This document shows, piece by piece, positions 1 to 12,400 of a stretch of DNA of 64,000 bases (within the stretch, counting starts at the first letter, position 1; the number at the start of each line of letters is the position of its first letter). The stretch is taken from the NCBI RefSeq assembly GCF_965363235.1, contig NC_134838.1, positions 6,205,001 to 6,269,000 of the forward strand. Reading direction: 5' to 3'. Origin of the DNA: Mytilus galloprovincialis (taxonomy: Eukaryota; Mollusca; Bivalvia; Mytilida; Mytilidae). The position numbers and the translations under genes are program-made. The notes beneath the pieces are model-generated. The model searched no databases and was not told where the DNA came from. It saw nothing but the letters and a program-made list of their open reading frames with translations.

Positions 1-152
1 CAAATGCTAGGACTCATTTTGCCCAAAGTGCCTATATTCTTAACAATTCTTTTTTTCTTATTGTAATACATATACTAGTAACAGGCATAAGTGAGTGAAT
101 TAATGTATGACCCTAGACCTATACCAATAATATGAATTTTCTGAGCCTATTA

Positions 153-597
153 TAGAGGGTGGTAAAGGGGGGGTGCTTGCACGAAAAAAACGTGAAATAA
201 GACATAATTTCTGTAATGAACGTTGCAAGAAAAATAAATACTTTTTTTTTAACCTTTTGTGACTGAGTCACTGTCTTCTTGTATTTATTAACACTTTCTT
301 TTACTTGATATTCCCGATTTAGTATACACATTTATGATATAATTGGTTTACGGCTTTTAAAAAAGTATTTCTTGACGATCTTTGCCAAGTGTTTGAATTT
401 TATTTGAAAAATACCGAGCACGCAAAATAAGACTTTGAACATTACGATGCACGTAAAATTAAATAAACAGAACACGTTGAACGAGGCACCCGTCTTGCAC
501 GACTGAACGTGAAATAAAAAAGTAAAAACACGTTGAACGTGAAATAAAAAATGGCGATCACGTTGCACGAAAATAACCCTTTACCACCCTATATTAT
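153..597. mobile_element. MITE-like element with terminal inverted repeats
   Basis: The left end reads AGGGTGGTAAAGGG (from about 156) and the right end reads CCCTTTACCACCCT (to about 590), an exact inverted repeat of 14 bp with TATA-rich flanks on both sides. Inside, short motifs such as CACGTTG and ACGTGAAATAA recur several times. There is no credible protein. It looks like a non-autonomous DNA transposon of about 445 bp; the family is not identified. Confidence 0.6.
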
Positions 598-1648
598 AGT
601 CAGGTACTTTTTTCTTGAGTCACAAAATGGAAGGGCAGACACAAAAATTACTGAACTAATAGATTGATATGTTCTCTGTCTGGTAATTTTTTTTTTTAAA
701 TCGGAGGTTATGCATTTACTACATCCAACTTGATAGATACCCATGTCTTCGACTTGATATCTAATTATTCTGCATAAATATGTAATAGATAAATTGAAAA
801 CTTATGCAAATGGTGTTTTTAAAATAAAAAAAACTTTGTAATTGAGAAAAAAAAATGACTTTATATTGCTGTTAAATATTAAGATAAAAACTGGGGATAA
901 AATAATATAGAAATTTATGAAACTTTTACTGAGGCATTTTTTATCATTTTTATGACACCTGCAATAGCTTTGTTTATATGAAACTTTTTCAGTAGAAGAT
1001 CAGTAGATAGTGTCTGAAGAAAAAGCTTTTAATTTCTTGATTAATTTATTTTATTTTACTAATAGATGGACTTAGTTTTTGGCAGTCAATATTACAAGTT
1101 TACACAGACTATAGCTATCACATACTAATGTTTGAAAAGCACAAATTTCGTTTGGTTACATTCTTATATTATTACATGTCATAGAAGTTTCAAATCATGA
1201 TTTTTATTGGCTGAGACATTCCAACAGTATTATTTATTTCCCAATAAAATGCAACATCTATAACTGTATGTTATGATGCTCTTCTTAACAACATAATTAA
1301 TGGATACCCCATACCCTTTGTTTTTCTATTATAGAAAAGTAGTAATAGGCTTAATATAACTGGTAATAACCAGTTTGCCAACTTTTGAAAATCTCCATGG
1401 CGGGTTTAGTGCACAACCAGATTTTATGGTTACTCTTTTTTGCTGTGATTATATGGTTAAAGCATAGAAATGTTTTGTTTAGTTTTTTAAATTGAATGCT
1501 TCCGTGTATAGGGTATGTAGTAAAGCATTGAATGGCAAGCATTTTAAAGTATAAAGCTCTTCTGTTCTTCTTATAAAATGATGCATGAGTTAAGCTTTTA
1601 CTCCTTAATAAAGTTTCAAAAGGACTAATTAATTCTTAGATATAGTTT
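598..1648. other. AT-rich non-coding stretch
   Basis: No coding exon, array or transposon end could be recognised. It contains homopolymer A/T runs and only short chance ORFs. Confidence 0.5.
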
Positions 1649-2232
1649 AAAGGAGTAGGTTCAGTAAGACCCCTTTTTGGCCCCAAAATATAGCAGTTTT
1701 ACAAAATTGTTAAAATGTAAACTTTTAGTTATTTATTGGACAGTTGAATGCTTCTCCTACATAAATATGGGCTGTTTTTGACAATACAATGCACATATAT
1801 CGGGTACTAGCACCATTAAGTCATGCTAAATTACTGAAATCTTCAAAATTCTAGCATTTTAGTTAAATTTTAGACAGTTTTCGTGTGAAACGAAAGTGGC
1901 CGCATTCGTGTTCATCCTTAATATTGAAATGTAACTTGTATTTTATGATAATACATAACATATATAAAGGTTGAGGATGAACACGGATGCGGCCACTTTC
2001 ATTTTTGACTAAAATCATATGAAAAGTGACATTTTTCAGCATATTTGATAGATTTTTCATATTTGAGCTTGAATCGGGTTGTTTTTAATGACTAAATCAG
2101 TTAAAATCTTTCACATAAATTAATTAATTCAAATGAAATAGACACTTAAGAGTTTAAAAAGTGGTCAAAATTTTTCGTAAGATGAACCTGAAATTTGAGG
2201 CCAAAATCAGTCCTTACCGGACCTACTCCTTT
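1649..2232. mobile_element. MITE, family A, full-length copy
   Basis: The left end AAAGGAGTAGGTTCAGTAAG (1649-1668) is matched, inverted, by CTTACCGGACCTACTCCTTT (2213-2232), with two mismatches in 20 bp. A second inverted pair lies inside: GAAAGTGGCCGCAT near 1890 against ATGCGGCCACTTTC near 1987-2000, each next to a GTTCATCC/GGATGAAC block, so the transcript could fold. No transposase is present. A second, end-less copy lies at 18921-19275. Confidence 0.8.
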
Positions 2233-2310
2233 GTGACAGTAATGATGTATTTCAAAGGTATGCTGAGAAAAAAACCATAGTATAACAATACAGCAACATC
2301 AAATGCTTCG

Positions 2311-2410
2311 AAGTAAAAAATGTAATAAAGTACACAACGATAAGTAGGTCTGGTTAACTAAAGTAAAAAATGTAATAAAGTACACAACGATAAGTAGGTC
2401 TGGGTAACTA
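2311..2410. repeat. Two-copy tandem duplication, 50-bp unit
   Basis: The block starting AAGTAAAAAATGTAATAAAG at 2311 recurs at 2361 with only about one difference (TGGTTAACT against TGGGTAACT). Such identity indicates a recent local duplication. Confidence 0.9.
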
Positions 2411-5041
2411 TAAAATTTTCCTCTTCTTTAAGTCTATTTTATTCAAACCATTGAATGGGGTTGGGGTCCATGAAAGCTTGTTGAAATTCACCAAAAGAAA
2501 GAGATGACTTTGTCTGATAGACCAAGGAGGTCTAACTAAAATCTCCTGGCTTAAAGATAAGATGTGGAACCACAAGGGATTGCTTATGAATTTTTCATTC
2601 ATGATTGGAGTAAATTGTATGTTTAATATATGGAATCAATAGCGTTTTCTTCTGTACATTTCTGATGTATTAAAGTATTGAATATGATGTTTTGAGTAGT
2701 GTAGCTCTTGACAACTCTATTAATTACATATATGTCATTATATATTTTATACATTAGTCGTATTGACACACAATGTTCAAACATTTAAAATATTGTATAT
2801 CAATAGACATTTAAAGCTGAGACAAACAATAATCATATCTATATTAAATTTCAATACCAAATCCTAAATCATAGTGGTTCATTTATACCAGTTGATTTTC
2901 ATAGATACTGCATGTTTGACACAGATATTTTTGTATCATATTAAACTAAATTTCCCTAGTTTGTATGTTCCTAACATAGAACCCCCCCCCCCCCCCCCAA
3001 AAAAAAAAAGTAAAAAAACTACACTTTTAATAGATTACATTTAACATAAGCTGAAAATTAGAAATTAAAATAATTTACTGTTTATTGCTACAAAATTAAA
3101 ATTGATGAAAAACTTGTCAATCTATTATACTAGTAATATTGAAATTGGCAGAAAAATTTAATAGGAGAATATTGTTAAACACAGCAAGTAATTCCATAAA
3201 AGATATTGATGATATTGGGACAAATTATAACATTGTCAATATTATGGACTTTTTATCTCCCTTTCAGTGGCTGGATGCCAGAATGGTTCACATATAATCC
3301 TATCAACCTTGGTTCAAAATCATTTATTCAATATATAGCAGTAACAACTTTGTGTAGAAAGATATACATTGTAATAATTTACTGCATCATTTGACTTATT
3401 TATGTAAATATTTGGTAGTATTGAAGTTTTCCATAGATTTTATATTTATTGAAACGAATGAAATTTTAAACATGACAACAGAAGAGTTAAAACTTTGTCA
3501 TTATAAAGATCATTAGAACATCAGTACCTTTGATCGGGAAAATCTTAGTGATCGGTAACGGGTTTCCACTATTTATTTAAAGGATCAAGATTCATTCATA
3601 AGATAGAAACGTGGAAGAATATTAAGACAAATGGTTTAAATCTCGAGTTGACATGCTCGTTCAGGCAGTAATAATTGTTTTGTATGGACAGGGGTTATCT
3701 GTGTTTGTTTAAGTGTGTATTGTACAATACCTAGAAGAAAGATGACAACAGGTTCATGAAATATTATGCACCGTGCATTATAGTAATTGAGTTTCTGCCA
3801 CGTTTCGACATAAAACAACTAAATGTGATATACTTAGAAGGTTATCTAAATTGTAAGTTATTTAATTTTTTTTTTAACATAAAGATAAAATATTGGTGAT
3901 CTGAAAAAGGCTTAAATAATTTAAATGGTTGAAATGAATTGCTTAACTTTTCTTTCATACATTGATTAGTAGTTTGTGTGAGTTAAATTACATTTTGTAG
4001 GATAGCAGTACAATCTGTTTTAGCCAGGGTCTAGTGACATTTGCTGGTTTATCAAATACAAAATATCTCGTCGATTTTTCTCATATCTGAACATGTATAT
4101 CAATTATCAAGTATGGATTCTTCAGTGGGGTTGGTATTTTTTTGCAATGCCTAGGATAGTAGAGGGGCATTGTGTATGGTCTGTGTACTCTTTAATGGTC
4201 TGTTTTGGTCAAGTTTGTTTACCACTAAGTTGTGGTCATAAAAACTTAAAAACTTTAACACATGTTTCTTTTTTTACAAAAATTACATGGCTCACTGAAC
4301 ACAGAAAAGTGATATTTTGAAATAAGTGCATTCTTAAGTTAGTTTTAGGTTGAGGTATGTTACTCTAAAGCTTCGGTCACATGGGATCATATTGAAACTG
4401 AGTACATCAAGTTTGTAACAGGATTTTTGAATGAAAAAACAGTTCTCAATTTGGGGATGTACAGCAGGCATGTGGTTTGGGTGTCTGCCAAATAGTGTCT
4501 TTTCATCAACATGCAAACTCTTTTACAAAATTTTTATTTAGGTTTTCCCGTGACTTGATTAAAGTCAAGTTCAATTTTCACCATTTTTAAAACTTATATG
4601 AAAAATTATGGTGACCCTCTATTTTCTTTGAACACATTAGTAGGAAAATACGACTGCAAGTGATCATGGTGTCCTAAGGACATATAATCTTGTTGATATT
4701 TGTTTTCAACCCTTATGATTTGAACAGTGCATTTTAATTACACACCAAGAAAATGTTTTAAATCGTTCTTTTAATCGTAACCAATCATTTAATTCAACAG
4801 ACCATTTAACTTTTAAATGTTTTTTAACGGTAAAATTTTTTTTTTAAAGTTCTATGATGACATTCTATCATGTCTTACGTCTAAATTGTCCTCTTAGTAT
4901 TTTAAGAAAAGAACCTTATGACTAATTGTTCTTTTGACCTTTCAAATATTAAATGTTGATTAAAATCTTAAATTTCAAGTTTTAATTTTTATACTTCCAC
5001 AATTATAAAGTGGCTGTTGCATGAAAGTGTTACATAACATT
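2411..5041. other. Non-coding AT-rich DNA with a C/A homopolymer tract
   Basis: No exon or recognised transposon was seen. A run of about 17 C followed by about 12 A lies near 2983-3009. The short ORFs here have no recognisable product and no splice or codon context to support them. Confidence 0.5.
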
Positions 5042-5215
5042 GAGAATGGAAATAGGGCATTTGTCAAAGAGACAACAACCCGACCATAGAGCAGACAACA
5101 GCCGAAGGCCACCAATGGGTCTTCAATGCAGCTAGAAAATCCTGGACCCGGAGGTGTCCTTCAGCTGGCCCCTAAACAAATATGTATACTAGTTCAGTGA
5201 TAATGAACATCATAC
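5042..5215 (+). mobile_element. Dispersed bivalve repeat, fragment (family B)
   Basis: It contains AATGGAAATAGGG, CAAAGAGACAACAACCCGAC and GGTCTTCAATG followed by an AGCTGGCCCCTAAACAAAT block. The same block, reverse-complemented, sits at 8750-8920, 11800-11975 and (short piece) 41640-41730. I recognise this as a very abundant repeat of mussel genomes. No protein is encoded. Confidence 0.75.
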
Positions 5216-5549
5216 TAAACTCTGAATTATACACAAGAATCTAAAATTAAATAATCATACAAGGCTGTTTTTCCTTAGTTCCTTCTCTGATATAAAACAG
5301 TTTTCAAGAGTTTTTTTCGTAATTCCTGAAGATATTGATCTGATACAAAAATTTATGAAAATTATACTTCTCTGAAATTTTTGTTGGGATGCCTGAAGAT
5401 CTGAAGCTAATGTTTAGAAAATTAGTTTATAATAAACAGATTAATTTGTGATTCAATCAGGTTTATTAACTTTAGAAATCCCTTAGACTTACACCAAATT
5501 CATTGCATTTAGAACCTTCAGAACAAAAATTAATTGTACCTTACGACTA

Positions 5550-5870
5550 TTGGCAGTGTTTCCCCAATGTCAGCCTATAAGCATTATATGCATAAAGATG
5601 GCCTGTATTCTGTTTATTTCCACTTATGAGTTTGAATGTCCTTTTTGGTATCTTTCTGACACCAGAAATTTTTGTCTTGCAATTTTGTTAGGGGAGATAA
5701 TTCTGGTTCTCTTGTTCCTAATTAAACCTTGTAAAGTTTGGATCATCTTTGTGAATGAAGAGAGATATATGTTCAGTGAGACAGGAACACCCAAAATCTT
5801 AAATCTAAAAGACCTCTATGCATTTTATTCAGATTATGTTATTGCAAACATACAGTTGCTAAAATAGAAT
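5550..5870 (+). other. Non-coding; contains a degenerate scrap of a Penelope-like 3' tail
   Basis: The segment near 5620-5665 (TTATGAGTTTGAATGTCC followed by TTTGGTATCTTTCTG) resembles the 3' tail of the Penelope-like elements at 45392-45430. An ORF of 105 codons runs over it, but its product resembles nothing known to me and it is probably fortuitous. Confidence 0.4.
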
Positions 5871-6281
5871 ATGTGCCTATTTTAACAAGTCATTTAAGTT
5901 TTATTTGATTTTCTGATGGGATTTAACGGTATTTGATACATATATTGACACATCGTGTTATTGTTAATGTTTTATGGCAAAATATTACCAGTTTTAATGC
6001 CATTAATTTCAAAATTCTTTATTTTTTAAACCCTATGGGGTTATTAGATATAAAATGTTTTGTTTGAAGTTCTTTTATTCAAATAATTTGTACCAACATA
6101 CATTTTTATCTGAAATTTGATTTGAATATTATTTATACAAATTTATTTTTATCTGAGATTTGAAAAGTGTTGGAATATTTTCATTGTATGGTATTAAAAT
6201 TGGGAAATTCTTACTTTTTTATAAAATTCATTTGAAAGATTGTTAACGTTTTTTGTTAATAAGTTGTCAATTTAATTGCAG

Positions 6282-6413
6282 GATGCCAAAATTAAGGATG
6301 TGAATTATTGTGCAGTTTAAAGATAAACAGAAAGTAGGATGGCACAAAGATATATAACAGCAATGGACTTTGCTGACATGCATGCTAGGAAGATACTTAG
6401 AAAGCAAGCAATG
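6282..6413 (+). CDS. Coding exon 1 (with 5' UTR) of the 705-residue protein
   Basis: Acceptor TTTAATTGCAG at 6281. Untranslated to 6338; an ATG at 6339 opens 25 codons (MAQRYITAMDFADMHARKIL...). Donor ATG|GTAAGA at 6413/6414, phase 0. The UTR has a TGA and a TAA close to the ATG, so no upstream start in this exon is likely. Confidence 0.75.
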
Positions 6414-9400
6414 GTAAGACTGATAGGAAACTATATTGTAGATTGTGTCTTGATTATAGTTAGTTGAATGACTACAGCATTGGAGAGTAAAAGATCATGC
6501 TTTGATGTTAGGTTGTTGATTTTTTTAATTTTAATTTTTATATCAATCCTTAAATCATGATAATACATGTACAACAAAATGAGGGGTCAAGAGGTCCTGA
6601 ATTAAGATTTGATATGTTGTTAAAATGAGGGGTCAAGCGGTTCTGAATTAAGTATTTGATATGTTGATAAAATGTGAGTCATGATTTGACTTACATTGTC
6701 AAACAAACTAATGTTTAGGAGAGTTATGTCCAGTAGTTAATTTGTCCTCCTGTCCAAAATATTAGCTTGAACTTAGTTTATTTGACCAGTTTTTCAGTAA
6801 CATTTGCAGTAGTCCTACTGACCACTAAAACAGATAAAATCACATTTTAAATGCAATTACAGTAGTGCTCAAGTTCATGAGATAAGGTTAATAAAATTAT
6901 TCCTACAGTATATAAGTTTTATATTGTTGCTAATGTCTGTCTGTATTTACCACCTATAAAAGATATATATTTGAGCAATTCTGCACAGGCTTTTTATAAA
7001 ACCGAAAGTTTATATCTTATACTGCCATGAAGCAACAACAGGCTTTATGTATCATTGCACATTGTAGCTTTGAGATTTGAAATAAAATAAAATCTTCTTA
7101 CCTTTCAGACATTTTCTCCCATAATCAGAATTTCTACAGTTTAGTCATCAGACAATCAAAAAGCTATAAAGTTTCATACCCGATTCATTTATAATTTATA
7201 AGTTAAATTCCTTTTGCTAAAAAAATAGAAATTTTAGACTTTATTGTGCTTTCAGTTCATAAGTGGAGAAATTCAGGTAGGATGAAAAGAAAAATTGTGT
7301 TATAAAAAACATAAATTATATGCTTTATATACCATACACTGCACTGCAAATTATAGCTATCAGTTCACTTTATTTTACAAATATTTATTCAAATTTGTGT
7401 TTAAGGGTCAGTTATAATTGCTTTTTGTGATGTAACTTCAGTAAGACATGGTGACAGGTGACAATATACTTCATGAATAGGAAAGGCGACGAAGAAAATG
7501 GGAAAAAGCACTGTTTGGATCATATTATTTAGAACCAAGTTTTTTACGTCACCAGAATTTATTTTTTGATGCAGCATTGCCTATTTCAATAATTCTAATT
7601 GAATATTATTGAACATTTCATTGACGAAAACAAGAATTCTATCAGAATTTATAGTTCATGCTGATTATCACTAAAACTATTAATACGTCTCAGTTTGTCA
7701 ACCGTCTGAGGCCCTGCCCCCTAGTTCATGGTCTAAGAACTTTGAACTAATTAGCAATGTTGTTGTCCATCAAATATTCATTTTCTGAATTTTCTGCTGA
7801 CAGGCCAGACATATGTATTGTGTCAACAGTGCATATAAACAGATTTAAAATGAAAATTAATAAATTTACCCAGTAAATTCCATTGTTTAGATTGCTATGT
7901 CTGTTTAACTAGTGATAACCTGAATATATAAGACATACTCATACAAATGACATATATGAATATAATTTGTGTGGTAATGTGTTTAAAATGGCTTGTTCTG
8001 TGTATTGTAAAGTTAATAGGCATGTATACACCAAAAAGTAAAATATGAAATGAAATGATTTTATATCATTTGTCATTTAAGGTCAGATTTTTAAAAGATT
8101 TCGTTAGATAAATTTTCAATTCATTTTGTCCATAAAATGCATTTTGACATTTTTAAAACAGAGGGTTAACTGAAGATACAGTGCTTACTTTATATCATCT
8201 TCTTATCGTTCACCTTTACACTTGAATACCAGTCTCCTCAACAAATCTGGTGGACTTCTGTAGGGCATCCACTGGTTTGTATAGTTTCTCTTTGAGTGGT
8301 GTATCTAAGTGCCATATCTTCTCTCTCAATGCCTGATGGATCTTGCATGACTGTAAGAGGTGCACCGTTCCTGCTCTGCTTCTCTACAAGTACACATTGG
8401 AAATGGAACAACTTTCATGACTTTGTGTAGATGTTGGTTGAGTCTGTTGTGTCCTGTCCTCAGTCTAAATATGGTGGTTTGTTCATATCTTGTTAGCTGA
8501 TGGTAACTGTCTTGTTGCTGTGGAGTGTTGAACAGAGATTTGATGATAGTCTTCATCTCTGTGAAGCAGACTGGATTTTCTTCCTGTCGTTGTTCAGCAC
8601 CATACTTTGCTAATTTATCAGCTTGTTCATTACCCCAAAGGGATCCACTGAATTACTGTTGTCAGACTTTTGAGCCTCTGGCCTTTGTTGGTCTTGTATT
8701 ATTTTAATTTTAGTTTCTTGTGTACAATTTGGAAATTAGTATGGCGTTCATTATCACTGGACTAGTATATATTTGTTCAGGGGCCAGCTGAAGGACGACT
8801 CTGGGTGCGGGAATTTCTCGCTACATTGAAGACCTGTTGGTGACCCTCTGCTGTTGTTTTTCATTTGGTCGGGTTGTTGTCTCTTTGACACATTCCCCAT
8901 TTCCATTCTCAATTTTATTTTGATTTTATATAAGGCTAGTTGGAGTTGAGGTAGCTTGTCGTTCTTCAAAGCTTGTAGCACAGAGAGGGCATCAGTCAGG
9001 AATACTACTTGAAGTGTATTATCGATTTTGTTATTGATGGAGTGTGCAGCATGAGTAAGGGCTTCTTCTTCAGCTTTGTAGTTTTAACAATGTAGGCCTG
9101 TTGGTATTGCCTCTGATTGTCTCCATTGGGGTACTTAATGTATATACCAGCCCATCCTTTTGTTGTTGCATTTGTGGCTCCCCCATCTGTATATACTCTT
9201 ACCCAGGTTTCTGAAAGGTACTCTTCTTCAAGCATGCTCATTGTCAGTGTTTTACATTGCTAGTCTGTTCATCTTTGGTGGAAATGAGCGGAACAAGGGT
9301 CTGGATGGTGACATTTCCAAGTTTATCTTCACATGGGTTGTGATCCATTGTGAAAGCTTTAGGTTCAATATATTTAGGTAGAGCTTCCAGGTGTTGTCTT

Positions 9401-12400
9401 TGTAACGCTCTTGTCTCTTGTGTAAAGCTGGATCTTTTGAGTCTGCCTGATGAGAGTTGTTTCAGTCTGGTATTCATTGTGTGGTCTTGTGAACACTGAT
9501 ATTTGGTGGCCTGTATCAGGGCTTTGCACTTCCTTCTCTTACCTAATGGTGGTATGTTTGTAATATCCTCCATACTTTTTATTGGTGTTGATTTTCATAG
9601 CACCTGTGATGATACGTAGTACCTGATTCTGAACTTTGTCTAAAGTCTGATGGTGAGACTTGGCTGCAGTCATCCATGCGCTAGATCCGTATTCAAGGTG
9701 TGGTCGTGCATTCCCTTGGTAGACATATTTCAAGATTTTTTCATTTGCACCCCATTTTGTTTCTGCAAGTTTCCTCATGATGTTCAATTTTCTCCTAGCC
9801 TTCGCTTCAGCTGATGTTATATGTTGCTTTCATGTCATTCTTTTGTCAAAAGTTACCCCAAGGTATGTTTGTTGGACTTTCATTTTAAGTGGAGTATCAT
9901 CCAAAGAGTGTGAAGAGTGTTCCTGTTGTTTTTTCTCTGTGGATGGTAAAATACCACTGCTTAGCCCATGTGACTATCATATCCAAAGCTGTTTGTATTC
10001 TGTATTTAGCTGTAGATGCATACTTTTCTGAGTACCAGAGAACAAGATCGTTTGCATAAATGATAAAGTGCTGATTGTACCCCTTTTGGTAACTCTGGTA
10101 CTAGGTCGTTCATAAAGAGTATGAATAGAGTTGGTTGTAATACTCCTCCTTGTAGGACCCCTTGTTTTAAGAGTACTTTCTGTCCACATTGCCAATCTAC
10201 CAGCACTCTTGCTCTTCTATTGTACAAGTAAGATTTGGTTCATTTGTACATTCTTCAACTTATGCCATATCTAAGCATTTTTGCACAGAGTCCATCTTTC
10301 CATACCTTATCAAATGCTCTTTGAAAATCTACAAAGACAGCCAATGTTACTTTCTTTGATTGGAAGGCATCTTCTACTACCTGTGATAAATGTGTAGTCT
10401 GGTCTTCTGTGCTTTTGTATTGTCTAAAACCAGCTTGTTCATGTCCAATGATGTTCTCTGACTCTAAATACATGTGCATGTGCTTGTTCATTATGGGCTC
10501 CAACAATTTATATCATAAGTTGTACATTTATGATAATACATTCTAAACATAACACTCACAGTTATCCTGCTGAAAAAAACTATGTTGAAACAATTTATAT
10601 CTAATGTTTCCATTATCCTGTTTAAAGGACAATTTTAGTATTATGTTGTTAGTTAAATATGCCATCAAAAGATCATTGGCATCAAATTTAAACAAGCAGT
10701 AAAAAGACCATTGATATAACATTGACTGTCAGTCAAATTTACAGACTGACATCAAAACTTTGTCATAACATTGATACCCGGTAGTCAGTCAAATGTAAAC
10801 AGACTGACAACAGAACATTTGCATAACATTGATTGTCAGTCAAATGTAAACATATTGACAACAAAACATTGGTATAACATTGATTGTCAGTCAAATGTAA
10901 ACAGGCTGATAACAAAACGTTGGCATAACACTGATTGTTAGTCAAATGTAAACAGGCTGCTAACAAAACATTGGCATAACATTGATTATCAGTCAAATGT
11001 TAACAGGCTGATAACAAAACATTGGCATAACATTGATTGTCAGTCAAATGTAAACAGGCTGATACAAAACATTGGCATAACATTGATTGTCAGTCAAATT
11101 GAAACAGGTTGACAACAAAACATTGGCATAACACTAATTGTCAGTCAAATGTAAACAGGCTGCTAACAAAACATTGACATAATATTGATTATCAGTCAAA
11201 TGTAAACAGGCTGATAACAAAACATTGGCATAACATTGATTGTTAGTCAAACGTAAACAGGTTGACAACAAAACATTGGCATAACATTGATTGTTAGACA
11301 AATGCAAACAGGCTGATAACAAAATATTGGCATAACATTGATTGTCAGTCAAATGTAAACAGGTTGACAACAAAACATTGTCATAACATTGATTGTCAGT
11401 CAAATGTAAACAAACTTACATAAGAACATTGGCATAACATTGATTTTCAGTCAAAAGTAAACAGACTTACAACAAAACATTGGCATATTGATATTGATTG
11501 TCAGTCAAATGTAAACATGTTGACGACAAAACATTGGCATAACATTGATTGTCGGTCAAATGCAAACAGAATGACAACAGAACATTGGCATACTGATTGT
11601 CAGTCAAATGTAAACAGAATAACAACAGAACATTGGCATATTGATTGTCAGTCAGAGGTATAGGGGGAGGGTTGAGATCTCAAACATATTTAACCCCGCA
11701 GCATTTTTGCGCCTGTCCCAAGTCAGGAGCCTCTGACCTTTGTTAGTCTTGTATTATTTTAATTTTAGTTTCTTGTGTACAATTTGGAAATTAGTATGGC
11801 GTTCATAATCACTGGACTAGTATATATTTGTTTAGGGGCCAGCTGAAGGACGCCTCCGGGTGCGGGAATTTCTCGCTACATTGAAGACCTGTTGGTGACC
11901 CTCTGCTGTTGTTTTTTATTTGGTCGGGTTGTTGTCTCTTTGACACATTCCCCATTTCCATTCTCAATTTTATTTTAAATGTAAACAAACTGACAACAGA
12001 ACATTGGCATAACATTGATTGTCAGTCAAATATAAATAGACAGTCATCAAAACATTGACATAACATTGATTGTTAGTCAAAACTTAAAGTAGACAGTCAT
12101 CAGAACATTGGCATAACATTGATTGTCAGTCAAATGTAAACTGGTTGACAACAGACCATTGGCATAACTTTGATCGTCAGTCAAATGTAAACAGGCTGAT
12201 AACAGAACATTGGCATAATATTGATTATTAGTCAAATATAAACAGGCTGATAACAAAACATTGGCATAACATTTATTGTCAGTCAAATGTAAACAGGCTG
12301 ATAACAAACAATTGGCATAACATTGATTGTCAGTCAAATGTAAACAGGGTGATAACAAAACATTGGCATAACATTTATTGTCAGTCAAATGTTAACAGGC

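Noticed and set aside
5550-5867. 105-codon ORF with hydrophobic segments
   Set aside because: No family resemblance, AT-rich codon content typical of chance, and it overlaps a decayed retroelement-tail scrap.
10763-12388. Minus-strand ORFs of 17-residue repeats in the 51-bp array
   Set aside because: Periodicity of a 51-bp unit; interrupted by a transposon and by unit variants.
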